Notes: a model not told the origin generated them from the sequence alone. Shown: positions 20,966-32,539, counted from the first letter of the stretch. The stretch: 64,000 bases of DNA from Tetraselmis striata (GCA_006384855.1 VCJN01003243.1:109396-173395), one strand, 5' to 3'. Program-made: numbers and translations.

Positions 20966-22079
20966 CCACCAGTTTGGGACAAGGCCGTTCACAGGCTGGG
21001 ACTCACAGCAGGGTGACGGCGCCCCCTGCGCATGTCACTCCGCCCCAGCCACCCGCACAGGGCTCCGTTGAGAGGCTCCATGTTGATATTGCCCCTTGCG
21101 GGCTTGGCTGTCGGGAGCGGAGCGCCCACAGCGCTTCCTTCTCTGCTCCCAGAGATGCAAAAACGGATTAGCCAACTCGACTGGAAACTCAGGCAGGATA
21201 GGGTGCATGGTCATGGGTATTTTCGGGCTGCAGCCCTGTGGCAGGCGGCGGCCGGCTGCGGGGTGAGCTTAATGCTGAGGTGCTCTGACGTGGCCATTTA
21301 CCCTGGCACGGGCATGTGGGTTAGATATCTCCCGCATTCATGAAAAGGCGGACGACAAGGTTTATGAAGCCGGGCTGTGGATTTTCGAGAAAACCCCGAA
21401 TAGGGCTTTAATACTGTAAATCTGTCAAACTTTCACAAAACAGTGATTATAAGGTGGGATTGGGGCCACACGTGCAACACGGGCCAGCGTGACGTGGCAA
21501 GTCGTAGAACCCTGCCTGAAGAAAACAGGCGGGGCGGAACTCGGGGTGTTCCAGAAGTTGCTATGTTCGAGTGGGCGGGCAGCAGTGATGCCGGCGCGGT
21601 GCTCAGCTACCCTTGCTCGTTGCTATCATTGCCTGGTAGCTATTCCGGCGGTAATCGAGTATACTGGTGTACTCGGCAGCAACCTTTGTATACCCGTGCG
21701 GTGCGGGCGCGACACATCGCTAGCAGCTCGTGTGAATCAGCTGTACTCGTAGTAATCCTTAGTATCGGCGACAGCGATTTTACTATACTGGGTGGCGCCG
21801 CCGGACAAATGAACAAATTAGAGGCGACGGCCGTGCCCTGCGAGACTGATACAGCCACACCCGTATTAGTTGAACTCGTCTCGTGGCGGCCTAACCTGTC
21901 ACTCCTTCCGCCGGCGCCAACAGCGCCGCCGCTGCCACGAGCACCAGCACCACAACCGCCGGCGCCGATGACAGCCGCTTGCGGGGCAGCTTGGTGGCAG
22001 ATAGGGGCGCCATCGGGCGTGTCCTGGTTGTCGCGGAAGAACGTCTTAGCGGCGGTTGCGTGGCGAGGAAAGATGCCAT
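14505..22079 (-). CDS. LRR receptor-like membrane protein with a WIDWSCVPQ-type cytoplasmic domain, 19 exons
   Basis: Exon 1 (21,896-22,079) encodes a signal peptide with a VVVLVLVAAAALLAPAEG core. Exon 2 (21,007-21,145) encodes an LRR N-cap (EKEALWALRS ... STEPCAGGWGGVTC). Fifteen 72-bp exons follow (20,308-20,379 down to 16,739-16,810), each one plant-type LRR (NxLTGTIPAQLSALxxLxxL). Exon 18 (15,183-16,279) has a proline-rich linker, one transmembrane helix (about residues 503-526, IAAIVGGVAAAVAM...) with RKKR after it, and a cytoplasmic domain with LSWRW (~700), YVWIDWSCVPQ (~745) and a YYARARTLIVLPGF helix/strand. Exon 19 (14,505-15,043) adds a helical C-terminus and TGA. All junctions are GT-AG except one GC donor. 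Phases agree throughout (LRR exons all 2-2), giving about 1,012 residues. The cytoplasmic core resembles HET-type domains (LSYxW ... WIDxxCI.Q) and lacks kinase motifs. A cell-surface recognition role is inferred. One exon has a displaced acceptor (19,127-19,197). Confidence 0.75.
16739..20379 (-). repeat. Tandem array of fifteen 72-bp LRR exons in ~180-330 bp units
   Basis: Exons on the minus strand are 20,308-20,379; 20,028-20,099; 19,845-19,916; 19,613-19,684; 19,357-19,428; 19,127-19,197; 18,841-18,912; 18,551-18,622; 18,305-18,376; 18,107-18,178; 17,876-17,947; 17,646-17,717; 17,369-17,440; 17,064-17,135; 16,739-16,810. Introns between them are also similar and most contain a C homopolymer on the plus strand (up to 30 C at 19,479-19,508). 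Several units are close to identical including intron sequence, for example those around 17.6 and 19.1 kb, so the array has grown by recent unequal exchange or conversion. Confidence 0.85.
20926..20962. repeat. (CA)n microsatellite in intron 2 of the LRR receptor gene
   Basis: About 18 CA dinucleotides lie between the LRR N-cap exon and the first LRR exon. The rest of this intron (20,380-21,006) also holds an 18-20 C tract near 20,698. A weak LRR-like reading near 20,760-20,800 has no convincing donor site. Confidence 0.9.
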
Positions 22080-24240
22080 CGGCCTGCCAGTTGGTGGATC
22101 AGCTTGGGTGAAGGCAATTAACAGGCGCCGTTAATGGTAGTGAAGGGTAGGGACGGGTTGGTGCTTGCCGTGCGGGCGTGCGAAACCCGAAGGAGTGGGT
22201 CGACGGATGTGTCTCTACGCACAAGGGGCACCGGCCACCGGGTTCTTTTACAAATCATTCTTTTCCTAAATTGTTTCCGGCCAATAATGGGAGGTCTGGG
22301 GCCGCAGAACGGGCACAGGGCCGCGGACGACGAGGTTGAGTCGCGAAATGAAATATTTATCAGATTATTTATGCCAGCATCAGCGCGCACCGGATGAACT
22401 GATGAGCACGACTCACCTCGTGTAACCAAACCCATCAAGAATGAAGTGCTGATGAGGGGTTTTTAGCGACTAGTTGTTTGTTATTTTGTAAAAGCGCGCA
22501 CGCGCGCGGGGAATATAGTCGGGCGAAGGTAAAGTACTACAGTACTGGTGAACTCGTACCGGGCAACCGGCCAACCGTAAAATACCGGTCTTAGAAACCC
22601 TCTGCACGTGCTATGCTGGCACGGCCGGCGCGGCGGCGGGCTGATGATACATCAGGGTAAAGTACCCTTTAAAACTATTGGCAAGCCCTAGTTCATTCAT
22701 GTAGGGCAGATGTAAACAGTCGAGACGTCAAGACATGTGCGCCAAACCTGACTAAGGATTACGTTTCACACACCCTACTGTCCTGACCAGGCGTGGCTAC
22801 ATTCTCGATGGGTTGTATTCAATCGTGAACATGGAGATGTATACGTGTGGGGATATTACAGGCCCTCGGCCCAATAAAACGGTACAGTCCAGATTGACAT
22901 CATTCCCCATTTTATATTTCATTAAAAAATAGTTACGCCCTGGCCAATAAGGCCAGTCGTGTCATGCAGCCAACGATAGCATACCAATGCACACCCTTGT
23001 TGCTCATGGGTACCATGAGCGATCCCGCGTCGTAGCGCACGTGAGCCGATTGAAGCGCATGCGTACAGGGAAGCGACTGTGAAAAGAGGTAGCTGGTGAT
23101 AGCCGCGCTCTATCAAAAGCGCGGAGGCTCCGTGGATGATGACACACCGCCAGAGCGTATCGTATATAATCCTTAGGAATCAGGAGTATATATCCTGGTA
23201 TAGGAGACAAACCCCCGTTACATTTTGGCCCGCCCAGTATTCGTTGGTTCGACAGTGACATGCCCATATCTCAGCATAGATACATCAGTTTGCAATGAGT
23301 TATACAGCTGTGTGTGCCTCTTCTGGAGAGGCACATCCAAACGCATTATGAGGCGTGTGTGGTGATTGTAGGCGCAGATATGAGTAAAATGCAACCTCCC
23401 CCCCCCCCCCCCCCCCCCCGCCCCCTCCCAATCGATCTATCCATATTCCCATCATATGCAGCCTAGAAATATGTGTGATGCGCTGGCTATTCTCAGAATG
23501 AATACACATGTAATAAGCTATGCTTGCAGGTAACCAAGTTATGCTCTGGGCAGCATCCTCTCACAGATGGCTGCCACATAGCAGCATCCAATGCGACTGT
23601 ATTCACACTGTCTTAGTCACACCTTGCCCGCCCATCGCACCCACCAGCGAGAGCATCGGACGGGCACCCTGCAGAACTCTGACATGCCCATGTCGAAGAT
23701 GCCCCTGCCAATTCCGCTGCACATCCTGCTGCCATGGCCTTGCCCTTGCCCATACTCATGCACTTGAGTACTCCCGGTATGCGCTAGTACAGGTAGTATC
23801 AGGTAGCATACAGTTAGGATATATTGCAGCAATATTGCATAAGTGAAGGATTACGTGATCCTTTCTGTCGCGTCCAAACAGTCTATTCAGATGGCAATTC
23901 AGCAATGCTAAAAAGATTAGAGTTTTATATTAGCTTAATAGAATAGAAAATGAAGAAAAGGCTAGAAGGGGTAAGAAGACGGCCCGGCACCGACGTTTAA
24001 TTTTCTGCCACCAATGCGCTAGTAGATGATGAGCTGGTCATAGACGCTTTCTCCAGATACAGTTTTGCCGTTATGAGTACGGGAACACGGGAATACGGAA
24101 AATGATTCGTGACGTGCGATATGCGACTCACTCGTCATCTGAAATCTATTCCGATATGGACTTTACAATGATAGATTCATGTACATGGCGGTGGGACAGT
24201 TCCAGCCGCCTGCCGTGGGCTCCACCAGAGGGCTGTACGG
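22080..24240. other. Intergenic region upstream of the LRR receptor gene, no supported gene
   Basis: This is where the receptor promoter must lie, but no TATA-like or other element at a fixed distance can be defended. It holds a CGCGCACGCGCGCG stretch near 22,495, a ~20-base C tract at 23,399-23,419 and some AT-rich sequence around 22,900 and 23,930. Open frames here are short and featureless. Confidence 0.5.
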
Positions 24241-27200
24241 TCAGCCCCGCTCAGGGCCAGGGTGAGCGGCCGGACCAGGGGACGGCGGAGCGGACGCCTC
24301 CTCAGCGTCCACCTCCTCCTCCTGCATGTCCGCGATGTGCTGGTCCAGAACGCCGTTGAAGTGCTCCACAAAGCCGGCCCACTCCTCCTCACTCATGCCC
24401 TCCATTTGTGCCTGGATCTCCTCCATGCTCAGCCCCGGCCAGCACATGCCCAGCAGCTGCGCGTAGCGCGGGTCCACCTCCCCCTCCCCCCCCTCCTCGC
24501 TTGCCCCCCCTTCCGCCCCCGCGACCTTAGCCGCCCCTTGCTCCCCCAGCGACCGCACAAACTCGTCAAACTTTGCCATGCTGGCTGGGTCAAGCTCCAC
24601 GCCTCCCATCCCCGCCTCCGCCTCGACCCCCATCCCCTCCGCCTCCTCCAACCCTTCCTCCTCCTCCTCCTCCTCCTCCTCCGACTCCCATCCCTCCTCC
24701 TCCCCCTCGTCGTCGTCGCTGAGCTCATCGAGGTCGACGACCGTAGCCGGGGTGGCGTACAGCTCTGCCTGCTCTGGCTTGGACATCCCGATGCAGCCGC
24801 GCCACCACTGCCGCATGCCGGGGTGGTCGTGACCGCCCTCGCAGCCCTGTAATGGCATGACCACGTGCAGAGAGCAATTAACAGGGCGCATGCATAGCGC
24901 CGGCTCCTCCGCGCGAAAAGCACCCCCACCCAGGTAGGCATAGGGAGGCGGAGGGAGATGTGGATGCCGCTCTTGTTGATGTCTGTGGCACAGAAAGATA
25001 TTGAAATACGTTACCATATAGACGGGGTAGGGGCATCCATGTCATGCATTGTGTTCCATGGTGCATCCATGTTCGCTGCGCCCTTGTTGTGTCCATGTTT
25101 AGATATGTGTGCATATGTGCGCGCATGATACTGTGTGTAAGACAATATCATGCATGCATGCACGCATATGTTCTCACATAGGATGAGTACATATCTCTGC
25201 GCGTATGTATCTACCTCCGCATCATTGCCTTTGCGTCGGTTGGCCGGTTGCATGATCAACATCGTGTGCATAATTCCGTGGTTTGTTATGAGGCAATTTC
25301 ATTTCTATTCGCTCTTAATGTAGCTTCTCCGCTGTGTGTAATGTGCGGCGCATGTAGACATAGTTGCAAGGGACATGAACTACAATGTTGTGCAGGTGGG
25401 CAGCCGGGGCAGGTAGGCAGGTTGGGGGGGGGGGGGGGGGGGGTTGAAGGGGAGACGGGGCGCACCGGGGTGAAAACCAGGCCGCGCACAAACTTCCTGG
25501 CATCCGCGGCCTTAAGGCCGCCGAACCAGTCGCCATCGCAGGGAGAGACGCGGCCATGGACCACCACGTTGCCCGCATACTGGTAGCCGCCACACAGCAC
25601 CGCATGGAGTCAACGCCGTGGGAGGTGGAGGTGCCGGTCCGGCGTGCGGCTGCGGCATGTATGTGGTGGCCCCCCTTGTTATCCCTCCTATCATATAGAG
25701 CCCACAAGCCGTGGAGGTTGGAGGTTGTGTCCTGTACCTTGTGGCCCCCGATGTGAGAGCACTGAAAGACGCGCATGGCGCCCTTTGGGACGGTGCCCTC
25801 CTCCTCGAGCGCCTTTATCTAGCGGCAAAGGGGGCGTCCCAGCGGGGGGAAGAGTATTCAGCAATGGGCGCATGCCCTCTGTTGCTGGCCACCGGCCGTA
25901 TTCTCGCCGCTAGGGCGACATGCCATGCCCCACGAAACCACCCGAAGTGGACTAACATGGGACGCGCCAATGGTTGGCTAGTGGTGGCAACCTGCCCATC
26001 TGTCTGTCTGTCTGTCTGTCTGTCGACATCGTAAAGTAAGCAAGCGCCAGCTTCAGGATAACACTAGGCCGGAAACCGAGGCGCATGTTGAGCGTGGAAG
26101 CAATGGTGGCGACACTTGAGGTGGTGAAGATATCAACGGTGACCATGGCAATGTGGCTCTACATGAATGGAGATGCTGAGAAATGCCGGCTATCATAGTA
26201 CACGTAATGAAGGGATAGTCGGGCTGCCTTTAAACGATGGTGAATATGTACACTGTGCGCACTAGCAGTAGTAGTAGTCGAAACAGCAAGAGTAGGCTTG
26301 GGGGCGGGATAGGGCTGGGTGCGTGCGCACCTCTTGCGTGAGCGCCGCCGCAAGCGGAGGTCCGTGTGCGCCGCACCGCGCGTCACGCGAGCCGTGGCAG
26401 CACACAAAGAGGCACATCGAGCCTGCAACGCCGGGCATGGAATCAGCCGCCGCAGTGATGCACGGAATCAGCCGCCGAAGCGCATGCCACCTTCGCTGGC
26501 AGAGGGATTGGGCCCTCGCTGCCCTCCAAGGTGTCACTGCTAACCCTACCCCCGGGCTTCCTGCCTCCCTTGTGGGCAGCCACCCCACCTTGCAGCTCCA
26601 TTGGCTGCGGCAGGCTGGGTGGCGGCTGTTGAGCCTCGTCCTCGCCGCGAGACTCAAGGTGGTGCGTCACCAGCGGCTCGATGCCCTCCAGCGGCACGTT
26701 GCGATACTCCATGCCTGCCGGCCGCCGCCATGCCTCGCTCACGTCAGACACGCCCCTCATCACCTGGCTGCTCAGACGAGCGGCAAAAACAGTCCCCTAA
26801 CTCCCATCCCCCAGTCCTTCCCCATCCGCCCGCCTGAGGAGGGGCGGCAGTACCGTGTGGGAAGAGCATAATGTCGTGGCCGCCCCCGCTGCTGCGCCCC
26901 AGCTCAATGCATGCCGACACCTTCACGCCCCCAATGCCCTCCGCGTCTGCGCTCACCAACACGCCAGCAGGATGGTGGCTCAGTGCCCCGCAGGTGCGCG
27001 CCTCATGCCGCCCGACTACAAGTCCCAGTGCAGCTTCTGGATGTGGGGGGGTGGGGGGGGGAGAGGGGGGGGGGGGGGTTGAAAGGGTGGGGGGTGGGGG
27101 GGGGGGGGGGGGCAGGACCTGGCCGCCCTGCTGCCAGCTGCTGTGCCACGGCAGCGTACGCCTTCACGACGCCTGGTTCCCTGGTGACAACCCCAAGCCA

Positions 27201-27746
27201 GCAGCACTTCAGTCTGTGCCCCCCCCCCCCCCCCCCCCACCGGCCCTCCCTCAGGGGAGGTTTTCATTCTTTCGTCCCCCCCCCCCCCCCCCCCCCCGGG
27301 TGCTTCCCGTTTACGGCGCCCGTTCCCTCTGTCGGCCACCTGTCGGCCCTCCTGAAGTGGATCGAGCCCTGTCAGCTCGCTACTCGCCCAGCTCCTCGGC
27401 TGGTCGCATATGAGCGCCCGCACGCAGGCCCGCCGCACCTTTCTATTAGCGGCGGCCACCACGCATCGAAGGCCGGCTCCGAGGGCCGGAAGCCCGGCGG
27501 CGCCGGCAGTCGCAGGAACACGTGGTGGCTGTGCGGCGCCACAGTGCCCGGCTCCGCCGGCACGGTGGGCGGCACTGGCTCCGCCGCGGCGCAGGCGCAG
27601 CTGTTGCTGGCCGCCCGGGACTGCCCCCAAGCCGTCGCCGCGGCCGCTGCCGCCCCCCAGCAGCTCAGCGCTTCCGAATAGGAGTATTCTGCGCGGGGCA
27701 GAAGCGACAGCAGCGCACCGCGCCGCAGGACTGCCGCCGCGGCCAT
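24241..27746 (-). CDS. Sucrase/ferredoxin-like (Apd1/Aim32-type) iron-sulfur protein, 8 exons
   Basis: Exons: 27,439-27,746; 27,119-27,180; 26,854-27,036; 26,589-26,763; 26,331-26,422; 25,738-25,812; 25,478-25,579 (or to 25,466); 24,241-24,846, with GT-AG borders and a TGA stop. The N-terminus (MAAAAVLRRGALLSLLPR) looks like a mitochondrial or plastid transit peptide, followed by HHVFLRLPAPPG. The family core is plain: CCHGSRDARCG..GPPLAAAL in exon 5, CSHIGGHK split onto YAGNVVVHG across exons 6-7, then DWFGGLKAADARKFV and MRQWWRGCIGM. In Apd1-type proteins two Cys and the two His of an HxGGH motif bind a [2Fe-2S] cluster; all four candidates are present. Residues after the core form an unusual acidic tail with runs of Glu (near 24,655-24,720) and a helical end. 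Phases agree at every junction except exon 3 to exon 4, where one extra base (GGGG run near 26,755) breaks the frame. Substrate and partners are unknown. Confidence 0.75.
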
Positions 27747-28160
27747 GGCCGGTCCGACCTGATCTGTCTTGTATGGCCCCCTAAAAGTGAGGACCTATAC
27801 TGGAGACCGGACAGTGATGGCTTGATGCAGCTGCGCTGCGCTGGTGATTGCGCCGGGGCTGTGCCGGAAAAGTTAATAAACCATTGGCAGACTAAGGCGG
27901 AAGTCCTGCTGAGGCGGCGGCGTGCACCGATGAGTTCAATAGCGCGCTGATATGATGCATGCGCGGTAGTCGTGAAGTAGTCGCTATCTACATACGGGCG
28001 GTAAGGATTAGTCGTTTTTCCAGCTATGGCGTCGTGCCCTCCCTCACATTGTCTTCTTTGTTGCACAGTTATCGCACTCCCGAAATGCTTTGCTCCGCGG
28101 GTTGGGGCTTGCCCCAACTCGCATTATTTACTCGAATGGATTTTAAACGGGTAGGGCGGA

Positions 28161-28397
28161 CCTTTCGTGGTCGGTGCAGGGCGATATTTTGATGGCAGTG
28201 TTTTACGGTGGTCCAACATTGTTGGAAATTCTGTCACTGGCCTTTAGTTAGTTTTGCAGAATGCTTTGGCAATTTGCTTGTTAACCATAACAGAGCGTCG
28301 CCTAACCAGGGCTTTCGGTAGTAGCTGGATCGCTGCCCAAACGAGACGCTGCAAGGGTTTCACTGGTGCCAGTCCTGTCCCGGGGGCGAAAACAAAA
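28161..28397 (+). repeat. Dispersed ~240-bp repeat, copy 2 of 3
   Basis: This copy matches 5,944-6,183 nearly end to end, with the palindromic CCAACATTGTTGG core, GGCAATTTGCTTG and the GAGACGCTGCAAGGG block in the same order. It lies between the 5' end of the sucrase/ferredoxin-like gene and the 3' end of the pogo-like pseudogene. Confidence 0.7.
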
Positions 28398-28827
28398 ACT
28401 CGCTCAGCGATCACGCGAGGGCGACAAAAGCCCGGCGAACAAAATATCATCGTAAAAATGCTTTGCTGGTAAGGAGGATTTGGGCCTATTGGCCATGTTA
28501 AGGACATTCTTAACTGTATCTGAGCTAGGTTTGGCATGATGGTCCTCCCACCCTGGATATGGGAACTGTATCTATAGGGCTATCTGCCAGAAGTCGTACG
28601 GCCTGATTTGTCGACCGGACGGTTATGTTCCAGCCGGTCACAGGTAGGTGGGTCGTGCATTAAAAAAAACGTCGGCTCCCAGTGTTTTGCCACACCGGTA
28701 CCGCTCTCACTTCGGCAGTCCCGCCCGCTCCCACTGGCGTCGTTGGGCGCAACCATGAGCGCCACCGACAGTCAGTTTATTCACATAATCCTTACCATCA
28801 GCCTTACAAACGCTCGGGGCGTCTAGG

Positions 28828-31820
28828 TTACGGGGCGGTGGGCGGCTGGGGGACGGGCATCGCTAGGCATCGGCGGTCGGTGGTCGGTGGGCGGTTCGTG
28901 ATGTCATGAAGAGGTGGGCGGGGGTCGGCAGCACGATGTGCGACAGCTGTTGCGCCGCGACGTCTGGTTGCCTTGGGCTTCACAGCCTTGCTGAATGCCT
29001 CCCTAGCTGCTGCCTGAAGTGTTGAGGTCGCTGCCCTATCTGCGTGAGGGCGGGCTGTCTCGATGGCCTGCCGGGCTGAGTCAACCTGTGCCTGTGCAGC
29101 CTCGAACGCGACGGCGGGATCAACTTGCGATCTTCGTCGCCGCCTTGATGGTGCGTCCGCACCAGCGCCCCCTTCGCCCTCCTCCTGAACTTCATCCTCC
29201 TCGTCCTCCTCGTCATCTTGTTCCTCCTCCTCCTCCTCTACCTGCATGCCCAACGATGCAGCCTGAAGTCGCCTCAGCTGCTCCTCCGCCTTGTCGACGC
29301 AGGCCTTGGTATGAAGGGCTGCAGTGAGCGCCTCGCTGCACGCGGGGAGCTCGTTAGCTGCAGTCTGGCACCAGGTGACCGCCTTCTCGACTGCTGCATG
29401 AGCCTGCCTCGCGGCGGATTCAGCTACCGCCTTGGTTGCTGAAGGGTTGGCGGCGGTGTTTGCGTGGACATGTGCCTTCTCAGCCCTCCGGAGAGAGGCG
29501 TTGGCGGCTGAGGCAACTTCAGAGGTCTTCTTGATAAGTGAGCGTGTGGCGTCCCTTGCTGCTTGCTTGGCAGCCTTGATCTCCACCTTCATGCTCTTCT
29601 TCTTGTCTCGCAGCATGAGCTTCGCCTCAGCCGTTGCAACCTGCTCAGCGGTGTTCAACACTAACGCCTCAGTCCTGCCTCGCCCGTCCCGCCGTGTGCG
29701 CTTCGTAGGCCGGTTGTCGTTGTTGGCGAAGCCGTGGCAGATGGTCGCCACATCCACTGAAAACGCCTGAAGACGCCCCGCTTCCTCCGCATTTGCTCCA
29801 GCTTGCGCCGCAATGCCTCCTGCTTGCGCTCTGCCTCCATGATCTCCGCCTGGAGCTGCAACTCTTGCTGGTTGAAGGCCGTCATGATGGCGGTGGGGAG
29901 CGGCTGAGTGGCAGACTCATGAGTTGAGGCTGAGCGGCGGCCAGCAAGCGGTGTCGCAGTTGTGGCGGAGGGCTGCGCCCCTTGCTGAGTAGACGATGCA
30001 AGAGGTACGTTCCCGCCAACTGGCGTAGAGTCTATGGATTCTGATGGGCTGCACAGGACGTAGGCTTGGTCTGCGACTGCCTGGAAGTTGGTAGGCCAGA
30101 TCCATGTAGCACGAAAAGCAGCCCGTATGTTGTCTGGGGTGAAAGCCTTCGCCCATGGGCTCCAGAACTCCGCTGGGTGTCCCTCCCTCCTGCCCAGGAT
30201 GGCTGGGCGCTGGCTCGCACAACAGCCTGATGACATCCTGCTCCGTGTATACGTCCCAGGGATCAACTAGGCCGTCCACCGCCAGCATCTTGGTCCAGAA
30301 GTCCTTGAGGGGCTTCATCAGGATGACGTCCAAGGGTTGGGTAATGTGTGTAGAGTGGGGGGGGGAGCCCCACCATGATGACATTGTTCTCTCTTGCCAT
30401 TTTCACTGTTGCGGGATGAACGTGGCCAGAAAAAGTTATCTAGCACGAGGATGACAGGCGTCTTCTCGGAGCGGCGATCAGCGGTGAAAGGTAGGAAGTA
30501 CTCGGTGAACCAAGCTAGAAAAATCTCGGAGTCCATCCAGCCGTTAGCCTGCACTGCAAGGGTAGCGTATGTAAATTCTGTCCCCAACAAGTCCACACAA
30601 TACTTCTGACTGCCCCACCACTTAGGCCGCCTCTTGCCCTTGATGATGAAGTGGGGAGGCATCTCGCTCCCGTCCGCAAAGACGACCGGCAATGCTGTCA
30701 TAGAAAACCGCGCCTCGTTACATAGTGTGTGTGTTCGCCGCGCTCCCTTCGCCGCTAACACCCTGGACTTCCGCCGCTCAGGGGTAATGTTTGTCTCGTC
30801 CAGGTTGCAGACGTTGCGCGCAAGCAAGTCAGGGTAGATTTTCCTCAGGTTGTCCAAGATGTCGTACAGAGATTTCAGGTCATCTAGTGTTACCTTCCAC
30901 CGCTTGGGGTCCAGATTCTCAACGACCCGGCTCCGGATCCGGTCTGAGTGCCGCTCCAGAAAGCGGCGGTACCAGATGTAGCTGGGCTTGTTGTTGTTCA
31001 GCCATGCTTTTCCAGTTGCAGTGTTGGCTTTCCCAGGCACCCTTCGCACGACCTCCATGATCACCCATTTGAGTTGGGTGTGGTTCAGGGCCATTCCTGC
31101 AGCATGCTGGGCGAGGACGAGCTGAACTATCTCCTCCTCCTCATCGCGCGTTATATTCCCTCTACCCTTGCCAGATGCACTCTTCACAGCGTCAAAATAG
31201 CCAGGTTTGTGGAAGTAGCGCTCCAGGGTTTTCCGCGGTATGTTCCACTTGTGTGCAGTCTTCTTCAGATTGAACTCCATGTGTGGGTTCTTGGTGCTGG
31301 CAGCCTCAGCGAGCTCAGTGAGGGCGCCCTCCATGTCCTCCTCGCTCCACAGATTGTACGAGCCACGGCCATGGTCGGGCTGCTTTCGACGGCCTTTAGC
31401 GAAGCTTACCCTCGACGCTGCCTTGGCATGGGCTCTGGACTGGGTCCTAGCGCGAGCGTGCTTCTTTCGGCCGACGGCGACCAGCGCCAGGAGCGGCAGC
31501 AAAAATAGCAGAAAACTCGCGCTGTAAAACGGCACGCTCATCGGCACGCCACGAACCGCCTGGAGCGGCACGCGACGAGCCATAGCTCCGAGGACACCTC
31601 CAAAGACGCCTCGGGTGTGTGGGGGAGGTCGGTGGTGAGCGGAGAGGTCGGGCAGGTGGTGCGAGTGCTTAACAATGTGCTGATTTTGAACCCGGATCAG
31701 TTGACATCGGGCCGGGCTGCTGACCGTAGCCGGCCGGTCAGGGGCCCGATCCCAGATTTGAGACCATCTCCGGAAAGCTGAGGAGCTGAGGAATCCGAGG
31801 GTACCGATGTTTTGGGGCAA
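28828..31820 (-). pseudogene. pogo/CENP-B-like DDE transposase, frameshifted
   Basis: Reading from 31,820, a first open segment of about 450 codons carries a helix-turn-helix region (NIPRKTLERYFHKPGYF), a second DNA-binding-like part with WYRRFLERH, and the DDE core: VCNLDETNIT (first Asp), ILVLDNF (second Asp) and, in another frame, HSTHITQPLD (third Asp). Frame breaks lie at an extra T after LVLDNF (near 30,434), at nine G on the plus strand near 30,357-30,365 where eight would keep the frame, and again near 30,190 and 29,760. Further down come FTPDNIRAAFRATWIWP, a Gln/Glu/Arg coiled coil (EAERKQEALRRKLEQMRRK) and a 300-residue Ala/Glu/Lys-rich tail with a pure acidic run (28,828-29,757). 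The order fits the Tc1/mariner superfamily pogo branch. Terminal inverted repeats were not found. Breaks in homopolymers leave open that some are sequencing errors. Confidence 0.7.
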
Positions 31821-32539
31821 ATTCGTTTTCTTTACAAAGTTATTCTGTGAAAACTAGATTTTATGGCCAATTGTTGGTGTGGCCAATTGGGTGACACTCC
31901 TCCTTATATGAGCAGACTATCAGGAACTACACGCAGAGAGAAAGGCGCGGGCCGGGGGGGGGGGGGGGGGGGAGAGGGGAGATAGAGGGAAAGAGAGGAG
32001 AGAGATTGAGAAGATGAACCTTACATGGCGCTATTACATGTAGCTAGAGGACATCACCACCTCATCCCAATTGAGTACGCAGGTAGAGCCATATAACCTG
32101 CCATGGTAACACATCCCCATGCGGACACCCCCCTAGGGGAAGCCTTCAGGTGATGGATGAGAAAGCTCCTAGTCAGAGGCGAGTGTGCCATAGCTGCACA
32201 TGCATGCGTAAGCTATTCTAAGGCAAACAAACTAGAAGAATAAGGCGAAACTCCCCATACCGCGCCGTTGTCTTCGTTGACCCCGTCGCGTTGCAATGGC
32301 CAATGCTTCCGCATTCCAGTAGCTCCGATCCACATGCTCACTGCCTGGACTATTGCTTTCCCCCAAAGCGGAGCCGGGGGATATATGCGGGAGGCGTTAC
32401 GTAGGTGGGCTTATAGTTACACGCTAAGAAGCTGCGGCCGTACATATTGCGACCATTGGAGTGGATTAATACAAAGCGCTAATAGAATCATGTAAAGAAT
32501 CTACCGCTAGAAGTAGCACTAGGAGATTAACACTACCGG
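31821..32539. other. Intergenic, no supported gene
   Basis: The stretch holds an 18-20 base G tract near 31,955 followed by a purine-rich AGAGAGG block, then ordinary AT-balanced sequence. No coding features are seen. Confidence 0.5.

Noticed and set aside
24262..24852. 196-codon open frame on the plus strand, Leu/His-rich
   Set aside because: It is the antisense of the Glu-rich last exon of the sucrase/ferredoxin-like gene, whose family motifs are certain.
28828..29757. Independent 309-codon acidic coiled-coil gene
   Set aside because: It follows the transposase C-terminus on the same strand after a one-base frame change, so it is more likely the tail of that protein.
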